A DNA stretch of 63,234 nt from contig NZ_JAHHZS010000025.1 of NCBI RefSeq assembly GCF_022606295.1, forward strand, positions 1-63,234, written 5' to 3'. This DNA is from Arthrobacter bambusae (lineage in GTDB: Bacteria; Actinomycetota; Actinomycetes; Actinomycetales; Micrococcaceae). The notes below the pieces were generated by a model, which had not been told where the DNA came from, searched no databases, and was given only the letters and a program-made list of their open reading frames with translations. Position 1 is the first letter of the stretch. Every line of letters starts with the position of its first letter. A program made the translations under genes and the position numbers. This document shows positions 45,536 through 53,933 of this stretch, piece after piece.

Positions 45536-47383
45536 CTACTCGATGCCCGCCGCCATGAGCTGCGCGCGCAGTTCCCGACGCTCGCGCTGCTTCTCGGGGT
45601 CCGGAAGCGGCACCGCGGCCAGCAGCCTCTGCGTGTAGGGCTCCTGCGGATTGCGGAGGATCTGTTCCCGGGTGCCTTGCTCCACGATCCGGCCTCGCTG
45701 CATCACGCAGATCCGGTCCGCGAGCACATCAACCACGGCGAGGTCGTGCGTGACGAACAAGCACGCGAACCCCAGCTCCCTCTGCAGGTTCTGGAAGAGT
45801 TCCAAGACCTTTGCCTGCACCGAAACGTCCAGCGCCGACGTCGGCTCATCCGCGACCATGAGCTTGGGCTGCAGCGACAGCGCCCGGGCAATGCCGACGC
45901 GCTGCTTCTGGCCGCCTGACAATTCATGCGGATACCGGTTGCGGTAGCCGCGCGGCAGTTCCACCTGGTCCAGAAGGGTCTCAATCCGTTTCTGCAGATT
46001 GACGCCCTTCGCCACCCCCGCAAGGAACATCGGCTCGCCGATGCTCTCACCGATGGGCAGCCGAGGGTTCAACGACGACGACGGATCCTGGAACACCATG
46101 CCGATGTCGCGCCGCACTTGGTGCAGCTGCTTTCCATTGCGCTTGGCGGCGGAAATGTCCTGCCCCACCACCCGCATGCTGCCTTCGGCTACGGGCAAGA
46201 GCCCGACGGCGGCGCGTCCAATGGTCGTTTTGCCCGAACCGGACTCCCCGACGAGACCCACCACCTGACCGGGGTAGATCACGAGATTTGCCCCCTCGAC
46301 AGCACGGAACGCCGGGACCCTGCCCTGCTTGGGGTACTCGATGGCCACGTCGACCAGCTCAAGCACCGGTTCACCCTTGGGCCTGGACGCTTCTTCCGCC
46401 GCTGCCTTCAAAGCAGTCTGGTTCTCGCGCTCCCGGCGGACCAGCTCGTCGTGATCGACCGATTCCAGCTCGGCGTGGGTTGCCGCGGCCAATGCCGCGG
46501 TGACGTCGACGTCGGTGCTGTCCGCCCCCTGTCCCAGGTGGGGAACGGCGGCCAGAAGAGCCTGCGTGTATTCGTGCTGCGGGTTGCTGAAGATTTGTTG
46601 TGCAGTGCCGCTCTCCACGATGACGCCCTTGCGCATCACTGCGATCCGGTCGGCGAGGTCTGCCACCACGCCCATGTCGTGCGTGATCAGGACGATTGCG
46701 CTGTCCAGCTTGTTGCGCAGGTTGCGCATCAGATCCAGTATTTCGGCCTGGACCGTCACGTCCAACGCAGTAGTGGGTTCGTCTGCGATCAGGAGCTTGG
46801 GATCGCAGGACAATGACTGCGCGATCATGGCCCGTTGCCGCTGGCCGCCGGAGAGCTGGTGCGGATAGGACTTGAATGCCTTCTCCGGATCCGGAAGTTC
46901 CACCAGCTCGAGCATGCGCACGGCCCGCTTCCTTGCTTCATCCGGGGAGATCGAGTTGTGCAGCCGGAGCGTCTCGACGATCTGCGCACCCACGGTGTAC
47001 ACAGGGTTGAGCGCGGTCATGGGCTCCTGGAAGATCACGGCGACGTCCTTGCCCCGGACCTCGCGGATGTTGCCCGACTTTTCGCCGAGCAATTCCTTGC
47101 CCGAAAGCTTCACACTTCCCCGAACGCGGCTGTTGCTGGGCAGCAAGCCGAGCAGGGCCATGGAGCTGGCGCTCTTGCCGGAACCGGACTCACCGACGAT
47201 GGCGAGGACCTCGCCGGCCCTGACCTCGTAGTTCAGTCCGATGGCGGCAGGAACCCATTTCTTGTCTACGCCGAAGTCGACGCTGAGATCGCGTACTTCC
47301 AGGACCATGGCCCCGCGCGTGCTCCTGTCCGACTCGGTTTCGAGCTGGGTAGCCTCCGGTTCGGGGCTGGCGTTGTCAGTCAT
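45536..47383 (-). CDS. Peptide ABC transporter ATPase, fused OppD-OppF type (upstream system)
   Basis: This 615-residue protein carries two ATPase cassettes. Cassette one has Walker A GESGSGKSA with Ala in the terminal position, signature SGGQRQR and LLIADEP; cassette two has GESGSGKTT, SGGQKQR and LMVADEP, then the Opp C-terminal segment (LRNPQEPYTQRLLAAVPLPDPE). A 30-residue acidic tail precedes the first domain. It follows the PH-like gene, which is on the opposite strand, so its promoter must lie within or beside that gene. Confidence 0.93.
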   Translation of the reverse strand: MTDNASPEPEATQLETESDRSTRGAMVLEVRDLSVDFGVDKKWVPAAIGLNYEVRAGEVLAIVGESGSGKSASSMALLGLLPSNSRVRGSVKLSGKELLGEKSGNIREVRGKDVAVIFQEPMTALNPVYTVGAQIVETLRLHNSISPDEARKRAVRMLELVELPDPEKAFKSYPHQLSGGQRQRAMIAQSLSCDPKLLIADEPTTALDVTVQAEILDLMRNLRNKLDSAIVLITHDMGVVADLADRIAVMRKGVIVESGTAQQIFSNPQHEYTQALLAAVPHLGQGADSTDVDVTAALAAATHAELESVDHDELVRRERENQTALKAAAEEASRPKGEPVLELVDVAIEYPKQGRVPAFRAVEGANLVIYPGQVVGLVGESGSGKTTIGRAAVGLLPVAEGSMRVVGQDISAAKRNGKQLHQVRRDIGMVFQDPSSSLNPRLPIGESIGEPMFLAGVAKGVNLQKRIETLLDQVELPRGYRNRYPHELSGGQKQRVGIARALSLQPKLMVADEPTSALDVSVQAKVLELFQNLQRELGFACLFVTHDLAVVDVLADRICVMQRGRIVEQGTREQILRNPQEPYTQRLLAAVPLPDPEKQRERRELRAQLMAAGIE

Positions 47384-47462
47384 GTTGGGTCTTCCCTTCC
47401 ACCCGGGCCACCCTCCAAGGGGTGATTAGTGAAGTAGCCCGGAATCCTGAATTATTAGGGGC

Positions 47463-48089
47463 ATGAGCAGAGAGCCGTATGCCGGAAATGTCGAAATCTT
47501 CAAGGCCCGCACCAGCAAGTTGTTTGCTTGGATCTGCTGGGCCGTTGCGGTTTTCGGAGTGGTGGTCACGCTTGTGGCAGGCGGGCCGCGGGCCCTTCCG
47601 GGAGCCGCTCCCCTGCTCTTCGTAGCGTTCCTTGGCTGGTTGCTCTTCTGGCGCCCGGTGGTGGTGGTCCGGGATTCCGGCGTCGCGCTGGAGAATCCCT
47701 ACCGGACCATCGATGTTCCGTGGGACGCACTGGTGCAAGTTGATACCCGCTACGCCCTCACGCTGGTGACGCCGCGCAAGAAGTACCCGGCGTGGGCTGC
47801 TCCCGCACCGGGAATCTGGGGCGGGCGCAATGCCCGCCCCGAACACCTCAAAGGACTCCCGGGCACCACGTACGGCCCCGGCAGCTCGGTTCGCCCCGGG
47901 GACCTCAAGAACACCGATTCCGGTGCCGCTGCAGTCCTCGTGCGCACCCGCTGGCAGGACCTCGTGGAGGCCGGCCGCGTGGAACCCGGCCGGGCCGAGG
48001 ACGCCCTGGTGACGGTCGCCGTCGGATGGTTCCGGATAGCGGCCACGGTGGTCCTGGCCGCGGCCAGTTACTGGGCGGTCTTCCTGTAG
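47463..48089 (+). CDS. PH-like-domain membrane protein
   Basis: The 208-residue protein begins MSREPYAGNVEIFKARTSKL. Two membrane helices at about 20-38 and 45-64 (FAWICWAVAVFGVVVTLVAG and AAPLLFVAFLGWLLFWRPVV) are followed by a cytosolic PH-like beta region (VVVVRDSGVALENPYRTIDV through VQVDTRYALTLVTPRKKY). A terminal helix is near 190-205. It resembles the bacterial PH-domain DUF family. It lies in the opposite orientation between oppC and oppDF genes of one transporter, with gaps of 24 and 79 bp. Function unknown. Confidence 0.8.
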   Translation: MSREPYAGNVEIFKARTSKLFAWICWAVAVFGVVVTLVAGGPRALPGAAPLLFVAFLGWLLFWRPVVVVRDSGVALENPYRTIDVPWDALVQVDTRYALTLVTPRKKYPAWAAPAPGIWGGRNARPEHLKGLPGTTYGPGSSVRPGDLKNTDSGAAAVLVRTRWQDLVEAGRVEPGRAEDALVTVAVGWFRIAATVVLAAASYWAVFL

Positions 48090-48113
48090 GCGGTTTTCCC
48101 GGACAGGTCGCAC

Positions 48114-49208
48114 TCAGCTGCCTTTCGAGGCATCGGCAACCGGCGCCGTCGTGCTGGAGTGGCTTGTGGTTTCGACGGCGCTCTTCGCTTTGAACTTCTT
48201 CTGCCGCGGATCGAAGGCGTCCCGCAGGCCGTCACCGATGAAGTTGATGCTCAGGCAGATGAGGATGATGAACAGGCCGGGGAACCAGAACAGCCACGGC
48301 CGTGTGGCGAAGGCTTCCTGGTTCTGGGCAACCAACAGGCCCAGCGAAGTGTCGGGAGCCTTCACGCCGAGACCCAGGTAGCTGAGGGCGGTCTCCAGCA
48401 GGATCGCCGCGGACATCGTCAGGGTCACGTTCACGATCAACACACCGACGGCGTTGGGGAGGATGTGCTTGAAGATGATCCTTGCGTTCGACGCTCCGGA
48501 GATCCTGGCTGCGTCCACGAACTCCCGCTCGCGCAGGGTCAGGAACTCTCCGCGGACCAGGCGGGCGAGGCCCACCCAGAGGACGAAGCCGAGGAAGACG
48601 CCGAGAATGACGACGCCGTTGTTGGAAGCAAAGCTTGCAATCCAGCTGCCTTCATCCCTGCGGTTGGCAATCTGGCCAACCACGGCCGCGAGGAGCAACA
48701 CCGGGATGATGATGATGACGTCGGTGAGGCGCATCAGGATGGCTTCCACCCAGCCGCGGAAATAGCCGGCAAGGCCACCGACGATTGCGCCGACCGCCCC
48801 CGCGATGGCACCAATCAGGACCATGACGGTGATGGACTGCTGGGCGCCGCGCATGGTCATGGCAAACAGGTCGCGGCCAATCCGGTCCTGGCCGAACGGG
48901 TGCTCGCCCCAAGCAAGGGGCCACAACGACGACGTGGGGACGCCATCATTGACGAGGGGCGAAACATCCGTGTGGTTGTACTTCCACCACCCGGGTATGC
49001 CGAAGGCACCCACGGAAGTGAAGGCGAGCAGGAAGATCGCGGCGAACACTGCGAGCCCGATCAGGGCTCCGGTGTGGCCAAAGAACCGTTTGCGGACAAT
49101 CTGGCCTTGGCTGAGGCCTCCGGTTGCTTCGCTGCCGGCCTCGGCGCCTGCGGCTTCGGCAAGCGCCTGTTGTGCCAGGATTTCTTCCTCTTGGGTTGGC
49201 TGGCTCAT
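48114..49208 (-). CDS. Oligopeptide ABC transporter permease (OppC/DppC family, upstream system)
   Basis: This 364-residue permease has an N-terminal Ala/Glu-rich tail, then six helices. GEHPFGQDRIGRDLFAMTMR precedes the TM core and the EAA loop reads REFVDAARISGASNARIIFK then HILPNAVG. A Ser/Thr/Lys-rich 25-residue tail ends it. The ATG at 49208 overlaps the OppB stop by four bases; the longer frame to 49292 is inside that gene. Confidence 0.9.
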   Translation of the reverse strand: MSQPTQEEEILAQQALAEAAGAEAGSEATGGLSQGQIVRKRFFGHTGALIGLAVFAAIFLLAFTSVGAFGIPGWWKYNHTDVSPLVNDGVPTSSLWPLAWGEHPFGQDRIGRDLFAMTMRGAQQSITVMVLIGAIAGAVGAIVGGLAGYFRGWVEAILMRLTDVIIIIPVLLLAAVVGQIANRRDEGSWIASFASNNGVVILGVFLGFVLWVGLARLVRGEFLTLREREFVDAARISGASNARIIFKHILPNAVGVLIVNVTLTMSAAILLETALSYLGLGVKAPDTSLGLLVAQNQEAFATRPWLFWFPGLFIILICLSINFIGDGLRDAFDPRQKKFKAKSAVETTSHSSTTAPVADASKGS

Positions 49209-50746
49209 GCTTTGATCCTTACGCGTGGGTCGAGAGCGGAGTACGCGAGGTCCGCTACGAGGTTGAAGACCATTGCGGTGATGGCAACGCACAGGAAGAC
49301 ACCCATAACCGGGTTCACGTCCGAGCGTTGCAGTCCGTCAATGAACAGGAAGCCCATGCCACGGACGGAAAACACCGATTCCGTAATGACTGCGCCACCG
49401 ATCAACGCGCCGATATCGAAGGCTACGATCGTCGCGATGGGTATCAGGGCGTTCCTGAATGCGTGGCCCATGATCACGGACCGTTCGCTCAGGCCCTTGG
49501 CCCGCGCCGTCCGGATGTAGTCCATGTTCATGATTTCCAGCATCGACGAGCGCGTGAATCGCGTGTAGCTGGCCAGGGACACCAGGATGAGGGCGATGGT
49601 TGGCAACACGAGGTGGGTCAGCGTGTCGGTGGACATGATCCAGAAGTCACCCTGAATGTTCGGGGTTCCTGCACCGATGGTGGCGATGGGGCGTCCGCGA
49701 ACCCTGCTGTTGTTGAAGTACGACGGCCACGCTTGCATGAAGCGGTCCATCACAACGAGCGCTCCCACCAGGAAAGCGGTGATCGCGGCGGCACGCATTG
49801 ACTGCCCGCGGTCGTAGCCGCCCATGAAGTACCCGACCGCCAGTCCAACAAGGATGGTGGCGATGGCAAGCAGGAAAATCATGAGCCCGGTCGCATCGTT
49901 GAGCAACGGTTGGACCGCGAAGTAGGCGATCACGCCGATGCCCACCACGATCAGGCTTGACTGGAGGGCCTTGCGGTTCTTGAGTCCTGAAACCAGGACG
50001 GTGACTCCGAAGGCAATTCCCACTCCAAGAATGGCAATGACGACAGGGCCCAAACCGGGATTGCGGAACCACTGCGTGAGGGAGAAATAGAAAAGGATGA
50101 GGGAGACGGCCACAAAGACCGACCCGCCGACGATGAGCCGGCGTTTGGCCGCGCCGCCGACAACCACGGCGCCGATAACGCCAAGGACGGCACCGATCCC
50201 CAAAGCGACGGTCGGCGGTATTTCCGGATTTCGAAGGAAGTCGTTGAAGCCGATGGCGCCGAATTCCTTCAGCAGGACGGCAACCCAGAAGATCGGCAGC
50301 GAGAAGAAAAGGAACGCCATGAACGTCACGCCGTAGTCCAGCGCGCTGTACTGGCGGAGTGCTGTGACGATGCCGAGGGAAATGCCGATCAGGATGGCCA
50401 GGATCGTAGCGCCCGTGACGAGCGTGAGCGTTTGAACCAAGGCAAAGCCGAGAGCTTCGGTAATGGGCTGCCCGGCGATGTTCTTGCCGAGGTTGCAGGC
50501 GTTTCCGAACGGCACAATGCATTGGGCCGCACCGCCGAGCCACTTGAAGTAGCGCAATGGCGGTGGCGTGTTGAGGTCAAGCAGATCGATGCGGGCATCC
50601 ATCAGCGCTTGCCGGTTCGGCGCGCTGCTGGCCCGGAACTCGGCCAGGGGATCTCCGGACGACGCTGTCAGGAGATACACCAGGAACGATGCTCCGAGAA
50701 GAATGAACGCGGCGGTAATCAACCGCCGGACTATATAGGTCAACAT
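49205..50746 (-). CDS. Enlarged oligopeptide ABC permease (OppB/DppB family with a 180-residue insert)
   Basis: The 513-residue protein begins with the DppB-type MLTYIVRRLITAAFILLGAS and ends with the canonical permease half (MDYIRTARAKGLSERSVIMG then HAFRNALIPIA, then GGAVITESVFSVRGMG). Between about residues 175 and 365 is an insert with roughly six additional hydrophobic helices, so total length is far above the 310-330 typical of the family. The start is ATG 50746, at the conserved N-terminus. It overlaps OppC by four bases. Confidence 0.88.
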   Translation of the reverse strand: MLTYIVRRLITAAFILLGASFLVYLLTASSGDPLAEFRASSAPNRQALMDARIDLLDLNTPPPLRYFKWLGGAAQCIVPFGNACNLGKNIAGQPITEALGFALVQTLTLVTGATILAILIGISLGIVTALRQYSALDYGVTFMAFLFFSLPIFWVAVLLKEFGAIGFNDFLRNPEIPPTVALGIGAVLGVIGAVVVGGAAKRRLIVGGSVFVAVSLILFYFSLTQWFRNPGLGPVVIAILGVGIAFGVTVLVSGLKNRKALQSSLIVVGIGVIAYFAVQPLLNDATGLMIFLLAIATILVGLAVGYFMGGYDRGQSMRAAAITAFLVGALVVMDRFMQAWPSYFNNSRVRGRPIATIGAGTPNIQGDFWIMSTDTLTHLVLPTIALILVSLASYTRFTRSSMLEIMNMDYIRTARAKGLSERSVIMGHAFRNALIPIATIVAFDIGALIGGAVITESVFSVRGMGFLFIDGLQRSDVNPVMGVFLCVAITAMVFNLVADLAYSALDPRVRIKA

Positions 50747-50853
50747 GGTGAGGAACCTCGAAATCCAGGCCCGGGTTCGCCGGCGCCCATCGCAGAATCG
50801 TGCCCGTTCCCTGGATGAGGTTGTGGGAAGCGGACAATATGCCGGTGCACCAA

Positions 50854-50895
50854 CCAAGGCGCCGGGACCATGATACGTCGGTCCCGGCGCCTTGG
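50854..50895 (-). terminator. Intra-operon hairpin after the upstream binding-protein gene
   Basis: A 16-bp arm (50854-50869) is exactly complementary to 50880-50895 around a ten-base loop, 28 bp after the binding-protein stop. It parallels the hairpin at 43354-43384 in the second transporter and may lower permease expression relative to the binding protein. Confidence 0.75.
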
Positions 50896-50922
50896 CTGGT
50901 AATTTAGCTCAGCGAGCAAGGT

Positions 50923-52701
50923 TTACTTCTGAGCCCACTCCCAGAAGTTCCACCAAACGCCCGTCTGGTTCGGCATGAGCTTCACGCCGGTGATGCGGTC
51001 GCTGTAGGCGTCCACGTTCACTGACTGGAAGAGCGGAAGACCATAGGAGCTGTCCCAGATCTTCTTGTCGATCTGCTTCTGGAGGTCATCCTGCTTGCTG
51101 CGGTCGGTAGTGACCACGAGCTGCTCCATCAGCTTGTCCGCGTCGGTGTTGCTGAACTGGTTGAAGTTGTTTCCACCGTCGGTCTTGAAGATCTGCGGAA
51201 CACCGGACACGCCGACACCCGGGTTGATCCAACCGAAGATGGTGGCGTCATAGCCGCCCTTGCCCAAGGCCTTGCCCCAGTCAGAGGCGCCCAGGCCGCC
51301 GTCGACGATCTTGAAGCCGGCCTTGGTGGCGGATTCGCGGATCAGCGAGAAGGCGTCAACACGGTTCGGGTTGTCCTTGTTGTACATGATGCGGATTTCC
51401 GGAGTAGCACCGTTCAGGAGCTTCTTGGCACCATCAATGTCCACGTCCTGGAAGGCCGAGGAGCCGTTGTTCTTGGCGGAATCAGCGTACGCAGCCTGCT
51501 GGGGTACGAAGATCTGGGAATCCAGCGGCTTCGCGTTCGGGTCAAGCTTGCCGATGATCTTGTTGACGATGTCCTTGCGGGGCACGGTCTTCATGAAGGC
51601 GGTACGCACATTCTGGTCGGCCAGCGGGCCCGAGAAGTTCAGGTCCAGGTGGTCGAAGGCCAACTGGTTGCCCTGGTCGACGGTAACGCCCTGGCTGGAG
51701 AGTGCCTTCAACTGGTCGAGAGTGTCAGCGGAAGCCTGCGGGGCAATGATGTCCGCCTCGCCGTTCTTGAGGGCTTGGACCTGGGCCGGTGCCGAACCGA
51801 TGTACCGGACGGTGATTTCGTCAAGGTTCGGAGTCGGCCCCCAGTTGTAGTCCTTGTTCCGGACCATGGTGAGGGACTGGTCCTGGTTCATGCTCTTCAC
51901 GATGTAAGGACCGTTGGAGAGGAACAGGGTCGGGTCCGCGGGAAGCGTCTTCGTATCGAAGCCAGTGTTCCACATGTCCGACATTGCCTTCAGCTTCGGG
52001 TCCGTCGGAAGTGGCGCCTTGGAGTTTCCGCGCGGCTTGCTCTTGAAGAAGTCAATCAGGGCCTGGGTGTCCTTCAGGCCAGCCTTCTGGGCAAGGACGT
52101 GTGCAGGAACGTCAATGCCGGGACCACCCAGCACGATCTCCCAGTCGGCGAACGGCTTGGAGTACTTGAGCGTGAGGGTCTTGTTGTTGTTGCTGATCTC
52201 CGGGAAGTCCGTCAGGCTCAAGCCGGTGTTGTCACCGGCGTAAGAGAAGTAGGACGTACCCGTCTTGGCCTTGGTGTCGGCGTCGTCGTAGTAACCGGAG
52301 AAGGCTGCCCACTGCAAGAGGAGGTCAGCTGCGGAAACCGGAGTGCCGTCAGACCACTTCACGCCATCGTTAATGGTGTACTTGACGGTCAGCGGGTTGT
52401 CCGAGACCTTCTCCATCGTGCCGAACTTGTCGTTGTGAACGACGTTCAGCTTGTTGTCGATGTAGTAGAAGCCCGAGTGCGTTGCGTAGCTGATCTTGGA
52501 GTTGATATCAGTGTTGCCATCGGCTGTGTTGGGGTTGAACGTGTTGAAAGCGTTGACCTCGACCACAGTGGCCGTGCCACCCGTCTTGGCAGCTGCTCCG
52601 GTGGATGGGGTATTGCCACCGGAATTGCCGGCACAGGCGCTCAGTGCCATTACGGCGATTGCCGCAATACCCACTGCTTTGGAAGTACGTCCGAAACGCA
52701 T
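50923..52701 (-). CDS. Oligopeptide-binding lipoprotein (SBP family 5, upstream system)
   Basis: This 592-residue protein has signal MRFGRTSKAVGIAAIAVMAL and lipobox LSAC (C23), then an SBP_bac_5 fold with YTINDGVKWSDGTPVSAADL, SNGPYIVKSM and AFMKTVPRKDIV. Its signal peptide and ribosome site (ATAGGAGGCGGAATGCG) closely match those of the protein at 43417, although the mature parts differ. It heads the operon; starts further upstream are unsupported. Confidence 0.94.
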   Translation of the reverse strand: MRFGRTSKAVGIAAIAVMALSACAGNSGGNTPSTGAAAKTGGTATVVEVNAFNTFNPNTADGNTDINSKISYATHSGFYYIDNKLNVVHNDKFGTMEKVSDNPLTVKYTINDGVKWSDGTPVSAADLLLQWAAFSGYYDDADTKAKTGTSYFSYAGDNTGLSLTDFPEISNNNKTLTLKYSKPFADWEIVLGGPGIDVPAHVLAQKAGLKDTQALIDFFKSKPRGNSKAPLPTDPKLKAMSDMWNTGFDTKTLPADPTLFLSNGPYIVKSMNQDQSLTMVRNKDYNWGPTPNLDEITVRYIGSAPAQVQALKNGEADIIAPQASADTLDQLKALSSQGVTVDQGNQLAFDHLDLNFSGPLADQNVRTAFMKTVPRKDIVNKIIGKLDPNAKPLDSQIFVPQQAAYADSAKNNGSSAFQDVDIDGAKKLLNGATPEIRIMYNKDNPNRVDAFSLIRESATKAGFKIVDGGLGASDWGKALGKGGYDATIFGWINPGVGVSGVPQIFKTDGGNNFNQFSNTDADKLMEQLVVTTDRSKQDDLQKQIDKKIWDSSYGLPLFQSVNVDAYSDRITGVKLMPNQTGVWWNFWEWAQK

Positions 52702-53069
52702 TCCGCCTCCTATTTTTTTGAGTGGAAAAAGCCGGCGCTGTTGACTCCGGCAGACTGCCACAACCCCCTCAGCAGGCTTGTGGCTCGTCTCACATGAGCA
52801 GTAGCCTAGCGCCCGGAACGGATGTTTGGGTCGAAAGTTTCCCGCCGGTAAAGTTTGTTATCGAGATGCAATCATTCAAGGACGTCCAAGTGGTTTCTTG
52901 ATCCAAGGCAACATGACATGGGCCCCGATTCAAGGCGATTCGGGGCTTATGTCAGTTAATTCTCCATCACTGAACCCTTCAGGGCAGGAACTCCGGCGTG
53001 GGTCCGCATGGGCCGCTGGCAGGGTGGAGGGGGTATCCAGGCCTCGCCCCGGGGGCTACGTTGAGGTGC
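52702..53069. other. Intergenic region upstream of the transporter operon
   Basis: This 368-bp stretch holds the minus-strand promoter and leader of the upstream transporter and the start region of a small gene on the plus strand. An AT-rich patch (AAAGTTTGTTATCGAGATGC, about 52850-52869) could contain promoter elements. I see no RNA gene, repeat or convincing ORF. Confidence 0.5.
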
Positions 53070-53276
53070 ATGGGCGAGAAATTCACTTATGAGGGCGGTC
53101 CCCGCGACAAGGAACGCAGCGAGGGCGAGGTATCGGATTTCCCGGAGATTCACCCAGGCGGAGAGTACCAATGGTCCGGATTGGCGCACGGCCAACCGCT
53201 TGGCGATGAACCCGCCGGAGTGTCCGACGACGGCGAGCGCGCCACCGTCGTCTGGTTCCCGAAAACAACCGGTTAG
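53070..53276 (+). CDS. Small acidic hypothetical protein
   Basis: The 68-residue protein starts MGEKFTYEGGPRDKERSEGE at the ATG at 53070; GAGG lies just upstream, closer than usual. It has a charged N-terminus, a HPGGEYQWSG segment and a VVWFPKTTG end. It has no membrane helix and I do not recognise a family. Coding status rests on third-position GC bias and the ribosome site. Confidence 0.55.
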   Translation: MGEKFTYEGGPRDKERSEGEVSDFPEIHPGGEYQWSGLAHGQPLGDEPAGVSDDGERATVVWFPKTTG

Positions 53277-53339
53277 TCTCGCTTTCCCCCGTATGCAGGC
53301 CTAGTCTTTTCTCAATTCACTGGTCTATTTGGGGGAATC

Positions 53340-53861
53340 ATGGTCTCAACCCGTTCCATTCAGCGTGCCGTCATCGGCGCAATCGTCGGTTTGGCTCTGG
53401 CCGCGTGCGGCGCACCGGCGTCGGAAGTGCGCCACTTGCCAAGCGAATCAGCGGTGGCCACAGTTACGGCGTCGCCAAGCGAAAGCGTCAATGCGGCATT
53501 TTCTTCGTCGTCGCCTTCTCCTGAGGCCCCCACGACGGCGGCCGCTGCTCCGCCGTCGGCGACGCCGGTCGCCGTCGTACCAGCGCCCGCCGCACCAGCC
53601 CCGGCTGCACCGGCACCCGCAGTACAGGCGCCCGCAGTACAGGCGCCGGCGCCTGTTGTACCAGCCGCACCAGTGGCGCCCGCAGACCCTGGTCCCGCTG
53701 CCCAGCCGCCCGCAGCGCCGAACACGGTCCAAGGGATAATCCCCGGAGCCTTTTGCCCTAATGCCGACGTCGGCATGCAAGGGATTGCGGCAAATGGCCG
53801 GAGCTACGTCTGCGGCGGCAAGGGCGCCGACAAGAACGGGCACTACCACTGGAACGTGTAA
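53340..53861 (+). CDS. Ala/Pro-rich lipoprotein with a C-terminal two-cysteine domain
   Basis: The 173-residue protein has a lipoprotein signal ending LAAC at C23, then a long Ala/Pro linker (about 60-130). The C-terminal segment GIIPGAFCPNADVGMQGIAA then NGRSYVCGGKGADKNGHYHW has two cysteines that may form a disulfide. The APAP-type region is encoded by GCACCAGCC-like repeats (53580-53700). Function unknown; the C-terminal module may be a cell-surface domain. Confidence 0.8.
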   Translation: MVSTRSIQRAVIGAIVGLALAACGAPASEVRHLPSESAVATVTASPSESVNAAFSSSSPSPEAPTTAAAAPPSATPVAVVPAPAAPAPAAPAPAVQAPAVQAPAPVVPAAPVAPADPGPAAQPPAAPNTVQGIIPGAFCPNADVGMQGIAANGRSYVCGGKGADKNGHYHWNV

Positions 53862-53933
53862 AACGGCTGCCGTCGGTCGCAGGGCTGGAACCGTAGTCAC
53901 GCCGAACCCACCAACGACGCGCAGGCGCGGTGC

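Noticed and set aside
48159..49520. 453-residue plus-strand frame antisense to the OppC gene
   Set aside because: The minus strand carries clear permease motifs; this frame is Asp/Glu/His-rich shadow.
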